A stretch of DNA of 64,000 nt from Stenopsyche tienmushanensis. Lineage: Eukaryota > Arthropoda > Insecta > Trichoptera > Stenopsychidae. Both the position numbers and the translations under genes were made by a program. Location of the stretch: the NCBI GenBank assembly GCA_008973525.1, contig WACJ01000311.1, positions 186,001 through 250,000 of the forward strand, read 5' to 3'. The notes under the pieces are model-generated. The model was not told the DNA's origin. It saw nothing but the letters and a program-made list of their open reading frames with translations, and did no database searches. How positions within the stretch are numbered: the first letter of the stretch is position 1; each line of letters opens with the position of its first letter. Shown here piece after piece: positions 13,716 to 24,935 of this stretch.

Positions 13716-16547
13716 CAGTAAGAATAAGATCTTTTTGTTATAAAAACTTAGCTTTGTTGTCAGTGAACATTTTTTTTAAACAACAAAAGATACATTTACA
13801 ACAGCAAATGCATTCATATTACATGGCTTGAAAAACTGTGAATTATTCCACTTTTTTTGCTTGTGTAGACAGATTTTAAAAAACTTCTGCAGTAAAACCT
13901 TAGAAGATCATAAAAAAATAACGAATCTGCGTGCAAAAGTAGATTGATGATAAAAAAAATTAGAATAATGGACAGTAAAAAATGGCACATGAAATATGCT
14001 TTAATGAGTAAAAATTTTAACTTATTTTTTTTGTGTACAAAGTTAGAGCGATGAGAATCACAGATTTGTCCAGCCCGTATTTATAGGGTTGATTAGAATG
14101 CGAATTTTTAAAGTTTAAATATTTTTTACTTACACATATTTAAACTCATATCTGATTGATATAAATCATGCACATCCTTATTGTGCATTGTATGTTTAAT
14201 TTGGAAATTGTATACAAAATATAGTATTGATTACGCACAGCAGTTCAAAAAAAATCACGTTGTGTGACCTTGACACTTTGTGTTCAATGCACGGTAAAAC
14301 CAACAATTCCGCATACAAAGTGTTAAAATTGTCTACATAAATAATTGCTTCTTCTTTCATCAATGAAATTGATCTATCCTGGGTGGGTATTTGATATTAA
14401 TTTTTAAACATTGCTAGATAAAATAATAATTTAGAAATTGCCTGTGTATTTCATTAACAATATTATGAAAAAATATATTTTTTATATCCCATATTTTTTT
14501 GTTGTTTTGATTTGCACGGAGAAATGGGTATACCGCGCAAATCCAGGAGAAAATTAATTGATTTTTTTTATTTTCTAAAAAACAGTAAAAGGACTATTTT
14601 AAAAAAATATTCCTGGTGAGATAATTGGATGATAAATTTCATCGGCTGTATCTTTAAATTAGACTGCGCAATTGTGATGGCGTCATTAAGTACAGGACTA
14701 ATGTCACACAGATTTTCATCAAATTTGGAAGTCATTTTTCTCAAATTATTTGACGTCGATTTGATTATTTTTTGTGACGTTTCGAACTACAAAAAAATCA
14801 ATGTTTTGTCCACACGTTCCCATGGCGCCGGACAAAAAGCGTCAATCTTGATTTCAAGCAATCGTGAGAATACTTTGAAGGATTTGAACCTTGACATTAA
14901 AAATATACATGAGTTATACAAAAAATGTGGTTACAAAAATCATGATCGCCGTCTCTGGATTGCCGGCAGCAGCCTGTCAAGATACGAACTCGGTACCCAC
15001 CGATCCCACTTCATTATGTAGCCATTGTGCCACCGTGCTGACAAGCCGCTTCAATGCCCACTACTTAGCACCCACTATGGGACGTACTCCCCCTTTATAG
15101 AATTTTATTGAATTTCTATTTACACACAATTTAATCTGTGTCTTTGTGGAAAGTGAAAGAGTAGGAGTGACCTCAGAAAGCTACATACCAAAAAAAAAAA
15201 AATTAAAAACCGAATGATTCATATATAAATTTTGGATATAACAGAGAAGGCCACACACGTTCAAAAGCTACATTTTATCTATGTGTATGAATTTGATCTT
15301 TAATATCATTGTCCATTTGTATCGATTTCAACATGAAATATCCATAATGAATAACCACACTACAATATCCATTAAAAATTATTTATGCCGATAAATGATT
15401 CCTAATGCCTCTGGCTGTTCTTTGACATTGCTAAAAATTACTTCGTAGTCTTTTAAGCTCATTAAAAATGCATAATAATATACAATTAACATTAGCAGTC
15501 ACGGTAATAGAAGGATTAGATCATAATAGGTGTATTAGTTTACAAAAAATACACATTAAAAAATATCATAAATCAAAATTACAATAACGATCCTTTAATC
15601 GATGGCTGTTATATTCGACAAATTTGCATCATAATAACATTTCTGATTCGCAAGGTCGTTCTCGATAGTTGACAAGAAATTCAATATTGGCAGAGTTGGT
15701 CGTCTTGATTTATGCAAAATCGATTAACATCCCAAACGCGATTTTGTCGAAAAATAACAGCGAAATGACCAATGCCCAATGCGTCCCTTTCCACAGAAAA
15801 AAAACACGGATCAATATCAACACAATAATATATACATACGTTTTGATGCAACAATGGAGAAATATTTTCACAGCGACCACTTTTGTATGGGGGTATAGGG
15901 TGTATCGAAAGTCAGCTTGACCCCACACTCGGAATAATGCACTATAATGCGGTGACGGGTCCATAATAGCCGTATTATGAATGTAACGCTATATTTTTCG
16001 AATAAAGCGCGTTTTTTTGGTGGTAAATATGAACCGGAGCTTCTTTACATCGCTCATTTCTGATCTTGCGATAAGTGAGTCGTGATAAATGAAGCCTATG
16101 CACATGGCGGAGAGAGCACATGATAACTTTTCGATGAATGATCGAATCAAATATCGATACAAACATGCCGACTAAACATTAAAAATTGCACAAAAACGAT
16201 CCGCATGATGCATGAGCATACTTACGAGCAATGAAGGAAATTGGTTATTGGGATGTTTTATTAATGGAAACATTGACCATATAATTTCGTACGTTGTTTG
16301 CATGCATTTCTCCACGCCTTAATCTGAAAAATATGAGCTAAAATGATATTTATACAATTATTGTAGCTTAAATCATGACCTGACAAGATCTTTGCCCTTT
16401 TATGATCACTCGCTGTTCCAATTCAAGGGGTCAAATAAAATACGTACAAACAGGATCGCCCATAAGTGAGCATGTTTTTTATTTATTCAGAGATCATATT
16501 CTATTTAAAATTCTTATCAAAATAAGCATATTTTACGTTGATTGGAA

Positions 16548-16625
16548 CAATATGGAAGGTAATGAAAAACGACCACATTTTCCCATGAAATGTTATTTCC
16601 TACAGATTTCCCATTGAAGTTCTCT
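16548..16625 (+). repeat. SINE family B 3' fragment
   Basis: The order ATATGGAAGGTAATGAAAAA, CCACATTTTCCCATGAAA, then CAGATTTCCCATTGAAG matches the 3' module of family B seen at 37880-37975 and 58560-58680. No head is attached. Confidence 0.45.
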
Positions 16626-19600
16626 TATGGATATCGTTTAAATTTGGTCATGAATTTTAGATTAATGATTATCAAAACAAATAGTAATAATTGACATGAA
16701 AAATAAGTTATAATGTGATATTTATCGGATCTAAACCTATTGAACCGTGTCTTCAAAGCTCTGATAATGTCATTGTAGTTGTTTAAATCGAAATAATTCG
16801 CTGAAGCAAGCGTTTCATTGTGTATTTTGAATGATTGTATATCAAATGCCAATTCGTTAAATCTGTCAAAGTCTCACAATGTCATCCAGATACAAAAAAA
16901 GTATAATAACTTCAACCCCTCGCCTTCGCCCGAAGGGACAACAGTCGTAAAAGGTCGAAACGCTTCAGAGTGACATGGACACCATTCGAAGAGCGCTCTC
17001 CGAGGGGTGCCAGCAATGAAATGACCAGTAAAGAGGCGTCCTCGTAAATAACGAACAGACTGACAAAAGATCGAGAACGTATAACCCGATATCTGTATTT
17101 TTAATGCAGGAATCTGTAGCCACGCGTTTTAGAAGAATTACGATTACGCGGATGGACGTTTTGATGCGGTAGTTAATCAACGGGTTATTTATGTCGTGAA
17201 GTCATCGATTCTTATAACAGCAATACCGTCCAAGAATCTTCTTTGTAGATACAAATCATCAACAATAAATGGCTGCAATCCGAGTGAGATGCATTATAAG
17301 ACTAATGAATATTTTCGATAATTAAGAAATTCAAATGCAAAGCTTTTATAGTTTTTGCTATAAACATGAACGAACAAATTGACTGCCAAGTTTGATACCC
17401 CCCATTAATTGAAGCAGCGGTTTAATAAGCGACAAATTTATTGCCGATATTAAAATAGCAAAATTAATAAACTAATTGATTTAACAATTAACAGCCTATC
17501 TTCGCTTGTGGGAACACGATTTCAATAAAATACGGAGACTATTCAGAAAAAAACCAGTTTGGCACTTTTACTACCGTTCTACGGAATAAATGTGTGTTTG
17601 TCCGTATATTTTATGGCCGTATTGAAAGACGACGTGTTAAATTGAATATTTAACATTTTGCAACACGTCCAAGAAAAGCATTAAAAACAAATATTTATAA
17701 TACAATTGTCACATGGCGTATAACTGTAAATTGGTTCCGCGAGTCATCGTGTAAATCGATATCGCATAAATCGAAACTGAGAAATATACGCGCAAAAATA
17801 TATCCATTAACACATTATTGTCGGATTACACATATGTGCGTCTTTGGCTATTTAAAAACATATATTTAATCATCATAATCTATTAATTATTAAATATTTT
17901 TATCACACTTGAACGCGTGCCACAGTTTAAAAACTACTGCGTTATTTATATATTTTTATATACAGTGAGATGTCCTAAACATTTTCTCTACATTTTTCTA
18001 AAAACTACCCTACTAGTTGAAAAGTTACGAGCATTTTTTATAATATTGCATATTTTCGAAAATACGCTCCGTATTAGACGAAAGACAATGCCATGTATAA
18101 CCCGATAAAAATGTGTTAAAATCAGTATTAAAAATAAAAATTTGTATGAATAGTCTATGACGATTTTATTGAAGATATGGAGACATGCTTTACAATTTTG
18201 GATCATTAAAAAAATATGATCAGAATTATTAGAATAAGGAGGAAAATTAACCATATGAATGTTGAGGATATTTAAGAATTACTGGTGGAAGAATAGACGA
18301 ATGAAGCATATGTAGTGGAAATTATATCAGGTATAATCTACATAGTAATTATTTAAGGGCAAAGTTTATTACAATTACTTGAAAACAACTTCTATATAAT
18401 CATTGGACAATATTCTTGAAGATCAAAGTATAATTTTGATCCTTAATAAATTAGAAGGATTCTCTCAATAGCTAAATAATGAAACGATAGATACGTACTA
18501 ACTTACAATCGGGACTAAATAACAAGCAGGCTGGGTTTCCTGGATGTACTTTTAAACTAGGGCAATCTTGATCAAAGCGGAACTTGACAAATTGTATCCC
18601 AATGCTCCAAATACTGTTTTTTTGCTGATTGCTTATTTTTTATATTGAAGAATCGCGTATTTAAACGTGCAAGCTTTTTATTGGGACAGCTGATCAAAAT
18701 ATCGTTGGTTCTTTTGATGAAATAGTACCATCATAAATTCGCAAGGTGTATGTTTTCAGGATATTCCGAAGATATTAAAGGAGTAATTAAAAGCATATGG
18801 GGAAGAAGAGCAACCCTTTTATTGCGTCTTCTCTCATGCTTACCCCGCAGCTCGACGGTTTCTTTTATTGTTAAAGTAAATATTATACAATAAATTATTT
18901 GCCGAGGATATTGTCGACTTCTACATTTTCCTTTATGGCCATCGTACAAAAGCCGCGAGCTGCAACGGCGACCGTTAGAATTATCGTGTAAAATATGAAA
19001 GCGATTCTAGTCGTTTTATACTTTTTTCGGCATTATATATAGGACAATAAATTTGGTCACCGGCGGGGGCGCAGTCACAATGCGCCCTCGAACAGAAATA
19101 TTTACCGTCGAGGATAATGATGAGTTTTTAAGAGTCCTGAACTGGACGAAATAAAAGTGACAGGGAATATTCAGTTTTTACGAGGAACAGGTGTACTCGA
19201 ATAACAATAAACGGAGCCCCTCTAAATCAAGGCCCGTGACAACTTTATAGCCCGAAAGAGTTGTTTCCATAATGCGGGGAATGATAATGTGGACAAAATG
19301 GCCGCGGAGGCTTCTGCGCTTAAATTAGTTCGCATATTGCCTTCACGGATCTTAGTCTTTAGTCATTTGTCGAGCGTTTCGCAATGGGGCCCAACAAACG
19401 TTGACAGCTTGCCGTGCGAGGAGCCCGAATTACCCCATAAAACGGGTAAAGTGAATTTGCAGAAATATGGGATGCCTATGACGTATGCCAAATTGGATCC
19501 ACTTCAACTAAATTATATATGTCATGCCAAATGTGCAGAGAATCAAACGAATCATCAATGAGGATCTATCTGATTTGCTGATGATCTATGTGCATCTTTA

Positions 19601-21320
19601 TTATGTACTTTAATCTCAACGTGTTTATGCAAAAAATACAAGACGTACTAATGAGGAAACAGGTTCATGATTTCTAAAGACTTCCAGTGAACTGGATCCG
19701 GAACCAGATAATTCAATCATGCAGTGATCTATATATATGTAATCATACAGTGCGATTTAATTTGAAGATGTCACATACAAATTATCGAGGAATTTTGCAT
19801 GCGAGAAAATATAATATAAAATATAAACCATAAATAATAAAGGGTGGTAATCTTTCAGTTGGAATTATCCTAACTGATAAACACAGTTTTGGATGTTTTT
19901 ATTATTGCAACTTTTCCAAGAATCTTTCGTATATTATATTAAATTTTCTATTCGATATCACAATCATTTGCGTGTTTATTGCAAAATTAATTCACAACTG
20001 AATCTTGCAATATATTGTATGCATTATCAATGAATTCTTAAGTCCATTCGGATTCTGGACTCATCTTTGGACCCTTGATCGGATTGATTCTTGGAATTTT
20101 ATAAATCTTAAATTCGTACGTCGATCATAAAAATTTCTACATGGCTTACAAATACTTTTTGCAATGTAGATTGACGATCCTTTCAATTAACATTTGAGCG
20201 AAATGCAGGGCCGCATCGAGTCGCTCGCGCCGGTCGTGTTCACGCACAAATAAGCCTCTGATTTATTAATTCGAATCAGAGTAACCATATATTTTATTAT
20301 CAACTTTTCCCATAAAATTTAATGTGGAATTTATTTGAACTGTTCTCAGGTGTTGAGCGAACTAGTAAAAACGTCAAACGTGGAAACGTATGGTCGATCC
20401 AGCCATAATAAAACAGGCATCGGCCATAAAACAGCGCGCCCGGCTAACCAGCAACCCACGGGCCAACTGCTACCCTGACAACTACCTACGTCACCGGTCC
20501 AATCGTCACTTTTGAAGGGTTGACAGTGCCGATTGCCAATGCGAAATCTTCGCAATTTCTTAACATATCCAATTTATTCGTAATTATTCAATCAAGCATA
20601 ATTGACACTTGGAGTATTTACGAGTGGATATGCTCAGGTGGAATCAAATCTCTTCAATGACCAATTTTCCGGGATGGCGATTTGATATTGAGCACCAAAA
20701 ATACAAAGGGGATTCGTTGAATAACGCCGCACATAAACTAGATAATCCGCTTTATATTGGTACCAGCGATTCTCAAAATTCGAATAAATAAAAGATGGCC
20801 CAACAATGCAAAATCAATCGTTCTTGGTATGCTTCGAATGACTCTATTATATTCATACGAAGTGAGTTCAATAAATCTTAAAATCGATGCGCATCTCTTT
20901 GTTGTCATGTAAACGTCGAATTATATTGAAGATTTTCGACTTTTATCATATGGAGAGGCTTTCAGAAGCGCCAAGAAAGACACTCAGACCCCTCGTTGTA
21001 TCGGATGATGTTCGGAAGGGTCGCTTACAATGAGTCATTTAGTGATTTAGATTGATGCGATATCGCGAGCCATTAGACACGGAGATTGTGCTGCAGCAAA
21101 TAGCACCCCAACCCCTCTAGGGACTCCGGAACAGATTAGTCGGCCCTCGGCCACACTGATTTAGTCAACATGGGAAGGGTGACCGATGTCATCTAATTGA
21201 TATACAGGTTTTGCAAGTGGAGCCAAGGGCTTACTCAATCACTCCGACCCGCGACTGGGCTAATCGACTCAATATTCACTGTCTTAATCGAGATAATTGA
21301 AATTACTTTAAAAGATTTAC

Positions 21321-21486
21321 CTTCCAGTTTTCGTGATGATCATTTCGGTACCGAGGTCGTGGAACTTGTCCCAGAGGTCTTTGGTTTCTAGCCGGCACTC
21401 TGCCTGCAACAATTCTTCGCAGTTGCAGCGCTGAAGATTAGCAGCTCGTGGGTTTGGAGGCGAAGGCGTTTCTCGCTCTCCACCCT
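21321..21486 (-). CDS. Tbx20: Tbx20-like T-box gene, coding exon 3 (start of T-box domain)
   Basis: This internal exon, read on the minus strand, encodes residues 107-160 plus two split codons. The acceptor is TGTTTATATCAG before 21486 and the donor is GGAAG|GTAAAT after 21321. It begins with AG, completing the one base left by exon 2 as a GAG codon, and ends with AG of a split codon after TKTG. The translation contains LETKDLWDKFHDLGTEMI followed by ITKTG, the N-terminal end of the T-box DNA-binding domain. That wording is typical of Tbx20 and of insect midline/H15. The preceding segment is NPRAANLQRCNCEELL. The intron position right after this motif is common in T-box genes (family knowledge). 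Tbx20 proteins are nuclear transcription factors acting in heart, nervous system and appendage patterning. Whether this is midline or H15 cannot be told from this fragment, and the remaining T-box exons are outside the window. Confidence 0.93.
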
Positions 21487-21710
21487 CTGATATAAACAGA
21501 TCAATCAATAACTATCAATAAAATATACTATCATTTCAATTTTAGACACCCAATATAAATGCAAACCCTTTAGCAAACGAATGCCGCCATATACGCGACA
21601 AAATGATTTTAAGTTTGTTTCTGCTAATTTTCAATATGGACATAATGAATATTGTTCCACAATCAATTTCAGTAGAATTTCATCTCATTCGATTTTGGAC
21701 GTTGCATTTG

Positions 21711-21880
21711 AAAAAAATCCGCTCTTATGAGATTATTACCAACCATTTTTACATAGGTTTTCATAGCGAATATATACTTTTTTCAATGTGGTCGCCAACC
21801 ACAGCTCCTGTAGATTTGAACCCAAGATGATTGAGTTACGAGTCCAATCGCTTAACCGCGAGACATACAACTTATATTCT
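21711..21880 (-). repeat. SINE family A copy 3, inside Tbx20 intron 2
   Basis: On the minus strand it reads CTCGCGGTTAAGCGATTGG, GGACTCGTAA, GGGTTCAAATCTACAGGA, then TTGGCGACCACATT and TAAAAATGGTTGGTAAT. This is the same order as in the copies at 10085 and 40174. It has the same sense as the host transcript. Its 3' end is decayed and has no clear A-tail. Confidence 0.8.
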
Positions 21881-22326
21881 CGAAATATACATACAACCTA
21901 TTTCAACCCCATGGCCCTATTTGTTCAGATTTTATGTATTATTTATGAAAATTTCGATCAAAATGAATAAGATCGATCTCAATGTTTAGCATTATTAACG
22001 CAATGGTTGTAAAAGAAGACTACATTTTTATATGTAGAATTTTATTTAGGTATATTTTTGAAAAGCGTTTCTCTTCATTCGCAAATTATCCGAAGAAATG
22101 AGCCAATTATTCTATACTTGGGTCGACTATTTAAGTGTCTGTTTTTACAAGTCAATTTGCAAGGAGTATAGACATGAAAATTATAACAATTACCCTGTCA
22201 TATAATGATAATCTTACAAAATTGATCAGAATTTGTTAACCGTTAGCGTGTACGATACTTAATCAGTATGAGAGAAAATTCTATTTTTCAAGTGTAAAAA
22301 TTGCAAATTTTTCAAATTGAATTAAT

Positions 22327-22348
22327 TTGATTGATTGATTGATTGATT
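22327..22348. repeat. Tetranucleotide microsatellite (TTGA)n
   Basis: About five and a half uninterrupted TTGA units lie in intron 2 of the Tbx20-like gene. It is an ordinary short tandem repeat, likely length-polymorphic. Confidence 0.9.
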
Positions 22349-22544
22349 AAGAGTATTTTCCTGCAAAATGTTCTGATATTTTTTGTGTTTTTAGCGCATT
22401 CCATACGTTTAAAGATGGAAAAGGAGGCGATTCTATAAATTATTGCAAGGTCGAAGTCGTTATAAAATTGGTCAAGGTTCAGTATCGAGTGGAAAGCATA
22501 TACTTGGGGTAATTAGGGGTTAAGACACAAGAGCACGTGTTTAC

Positions 22545-22703
22545 CTGAACAGGGTGTGGGCGAACGTGCGGACAGGGGTGTACGAGGTGAGTTGGGTGCG
22601 GGCCCACCCTCACCCTCGCCATCTGAACACCTTTCTACGTCCACATCTGCATCCTCCTCAGCGCCGGCGCTCGACGCCGGAGAACTCACCCTCGACGCCA
22701 TTC
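22545..22703 (-). CDS. Tbx20: Tbx20-like T-box gene, coding exon 2 (acidic, Ser/Pro-rich linker)
   Basis: This internal exon, read on the minus strand, encodes a split glycine (G|GA), residues 54-105, and the first base of a split glutamate codon. The acceptor is TTAATTTTTGCAG before 22703 and the donor is TGTTCAG|GTAAAC after 22545. At 159 bp it keeps the same phase in and out. The product has three parts: an alanine/serine start (MASRVSSPASSAG), an acidic stretch (AEEDADVDVERCSDGEGEGG), and a proline-directed Ser/Thr stretch (NSPRTPLSARSPTPCS) with several SP/TP sites that could be phosphorylated. Such low-complexity N-terminal linkers precede the T-box in midline/H15 proteins (family knowledge). 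It is much more GC-rich than the introns around it. The opposite strand has an open frame (22556-22888) that I treat as a shadow. Assignment rests on phase agreement with exons 1 and 3. Confidence 0.85.
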
Positions 22704-23457
22704 CTGCAAAAATTAACAATCTTAACCGCCGAAAATCATTCCGTAATGCATCCCTAATATATTACAGGAGCCGACGGCTATTAGTGCAGCGTCTCGATGC
22801 TCTAAGTAGCCATCGAGATCGTTTATCATTTGGCGAGGACGTGCGAATCGACACGAACCAATTGTTATTTGGAATTATGGTTTCATGAAGCTAGTCCGTA
22901 CATTTGGATAGATTCAATATTGTATCGAAATACTATGGAACATTTACATACATGTTCATCATTTTAATCATGCAAATTATATGCATTATGTACAAATACG
23001 TATTCTTTTGCAACTAATGAATGATATGCATTTTTATGCATTAATTAATTCAATAATATCGCTTAAACTATGCTACGCTAATTGGGTTGATAATTTAACC
23101 ATTGAAAAATTAATGGAACATATTTGTATTGTGAATGGTAATACACCCATACATTGTTTTAAGACCTTGATATATTCCGGAAAAGTTGGCCTAAAGCTGA
23201 AACTAAATCGAGGGTCGAATGAGTATCAGTACAGAATTTTTGACCGTATAACGAAACATTGTGGGCCGTATAGCGAGATATATTTGTGTTGCAATTTTAC
23301 ATTATTTATAGTACATGCAAAATACTGTTGATCTGCTAGGCGGTAGTAGTTAGCTGGTGGAAAAACTAGATCGTTCGTTAAGGGTTAAATTTTATTGAAT
23401 TAAATTTATATTGGCATATATATATATTTATTTCTTTACGTTTGAAAATAGTTCAAT

Positions 23458-23615
23458 GCCTGTATTTTCGTGACTTAGAAGTATAAATATCTCGAACTAA
23501 AATCTACTAAAGATGTATTTAGCGACCACATTTTTAAATACATATAACATGTGCTTAACAATTAACCCCCCATAGAAGGGATTGCAAAAAGTCATTTTAA
23601 AATAATAAAATGAAA
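23458..23615 (+). repeat. SINE family A copy 4 (degenerate)
   Basis: The body block AGCGACCACATTTTTAAATA, the CCCCCATAGAAGGGATTGCA block and an A-rich end match the copy at 40174-40400. A worn head (TATCTCGAACTAAAATC) sits where the B box should be. Confidence 0.6.
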
Positions 23616-24625
23616 GAATGTTGGAACTAAGTTTAAATGATTCTGTTGATAATCAACGTCTTATTCTATCGATTTTCTCCTGTGAAATGTGGTATTTTTC
23701 AAGTATGAAGATTACCATTTTGTGGGTAGTATAATAATACTACATAAACATGGAATGATTACGGAGACAAGTATCAATAATGAATAAATAATACGATAAA
23801 TTAGGATAAATAGGAAGCGTAAAGCTCGCACTGCTTCCGCTGAGAGCTTTAGCGCTGTCGCTTTAGAGGTATAAATTAAATTTCGCAGCTTAAAACAGGG
23901 TATAGAGTGTTAACGCTACAAACCGTACCCATAATCCGGCAAATTTATGAAAATAGATAAATTTGCTCACACATCTAAATCTATCCAGAGTAATGCCTCC
24001 CGTTTCGGTAATTACCCATTCAGACTTTGGGTGCTTATTATAACGTGCGTAAACATTTCCAAAATTGGCTCGCTCTTATTTTATTACCGTATTGATAACG
24101 GGTGTTTAATTTAATTTCGGGCATGGCGATATTGCCTACAGGGTGGCTCCGAAAATATTCCTATTTTCGATTCGGCCATAATTTGTCCGGCGAGCTGAAA
24201 CGCTTTCATAGGGTGCGCATTTATTTAGGACGATCGTTTCAGCTCTGTGTTCCTGGAGATTTCGCGTTTAACTGATTTATTTTTTGTCGAGTTTGAGTGG
24301 TTATTAAAGAGTGAAGTCATACATTCGGCCTTACGAAATGGACACAGAGTCGTAAAAAGTGATGTGGTGTGACAAATTAGCGTAAAATACAGCAACGTTT
24401 AACAGCGTTATAGTAACAAAGCAAAAACTTGCAGTGTTGCAGAACTTTTGGTGATTTTTTTTTTGTAAATAATACTTTTTTCAAATGCAGTTTTTTTTTA
24501 AAAAAATAACACGCTGTGTAAATTATTACCGTATAAAATTTTGCTTTCTCCGTTCATGTTCAATTTAAATTTGCAGATGATTTTGAACATCACGTAGCAA
24601 ACCACAAAAGTCAGCAATTGATCAC

Positions 24626-24935
24626 AGTGGTTGAGATGATGGCCTCTTATTATAAAGGTTCTGGTTCAAATTCGGGTTGTGGAATAAATTTTCACTGTAC
24701 CAAAAAAAATGGGAGATCGAATATATTCATATTTTCGATTGAGAGATCAATCCTGATTTACTATATACACTGAGGCAATTAACAAAGTCGTATAGAGACT
24801 TAAAATATCATTTAAAATAATTCTGCACTACATATGGGAGGCAAATCGGGAATTAACACATGAAAACTATGTCCTCTAAAAATCTTCTGTGGAGATTGCT
24901 TACATCTGATAACAGGTATGACACCTTAACACACT
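24626..24935 (+). repeat. SINE family B, long copy
   Basis: The order is head AGTGGTTGAGATGATGGC, spacer TTATTATAAAGG, B-box-like GGTTCAAATTC at 24663-24673, the block CACTGTACC ... GGGAGATCG, middle CGATTGAGAGATCAATCCTG, and 3' module AACACATGAAAACTATG ... GGAGATTGCTTACATCTGAT ... GACACCTTAACACA. Each block recurs elsewhere in the window in the same order. The head suggests a tRNA origin. It lies in intron 1 of the Tbx20-like gene, antisense to it. Confidence 0.7.

Larger units (their letters stand above)
1..21320 (-). other. Presumed intron 3 of the Tbx20-like gene (left end open); noncoding with scattered repeats
   Basis: This stretch follows the splice donor of coding exon 3, whose intron begins GT at 21320-21319 on the minus strand. 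The T-box is cut off at that point, so the next exon must lie further left. I looked on the minus strand for the expected continuation (reverse complements of RMFPT, YRYAYH, VSFEKVKL, DSNPFAKGF) and saw none, which suggests an intron longer than 21 kb. All ORFs here are under about 130 codons and unrecognisable. The sequence is AT-rich, with a few less AT-rich islands (about 5200-5640, 7240-7560, 8330-8660, 9000-9240, 12380-12990, 19050-19560, 20340-20560, 21000-21180) that could be conserved regulatory DNA. Repeats found are listed separately. That this is an intron rather than intergenic DNA is an inference. Confidence 0.6.
21487..22544 (-). other. Intron 2 of the Tbx20-like gene
   Basis: This 1058-bp GT-AG intron runs from GT at 22544-22543 to AG at 21488-21487 and splits codons in the same phase on both sides (one base, then two). 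It carries a family-A SINE in transcript-sense orientation (21711-21880) and a TTGA/GATT tetranucleotide run (22327-22348). Nothing else was recognised. Confidence 0.85.

Noticed and set aside
14990..15075. tRNA-like stretch on the minus strand (TGGCACAATGGC, GAGTTCGTATC)
   Set aside because: A- and B-box-like words are present but the T-arm and acceptor stem cannot both be formed, and no second copy was seen.
22556..22888. 110-codon plus-strand ORF
   Set aside because: Antisense shadow of exon 2, which has matching splice phases and a recognisable context.
24560..24600. FADDF-like translation suggesting a reverse transcriptase
   Set aside because: No other reverse-transcriptase motif in any frame nearby; chance match.
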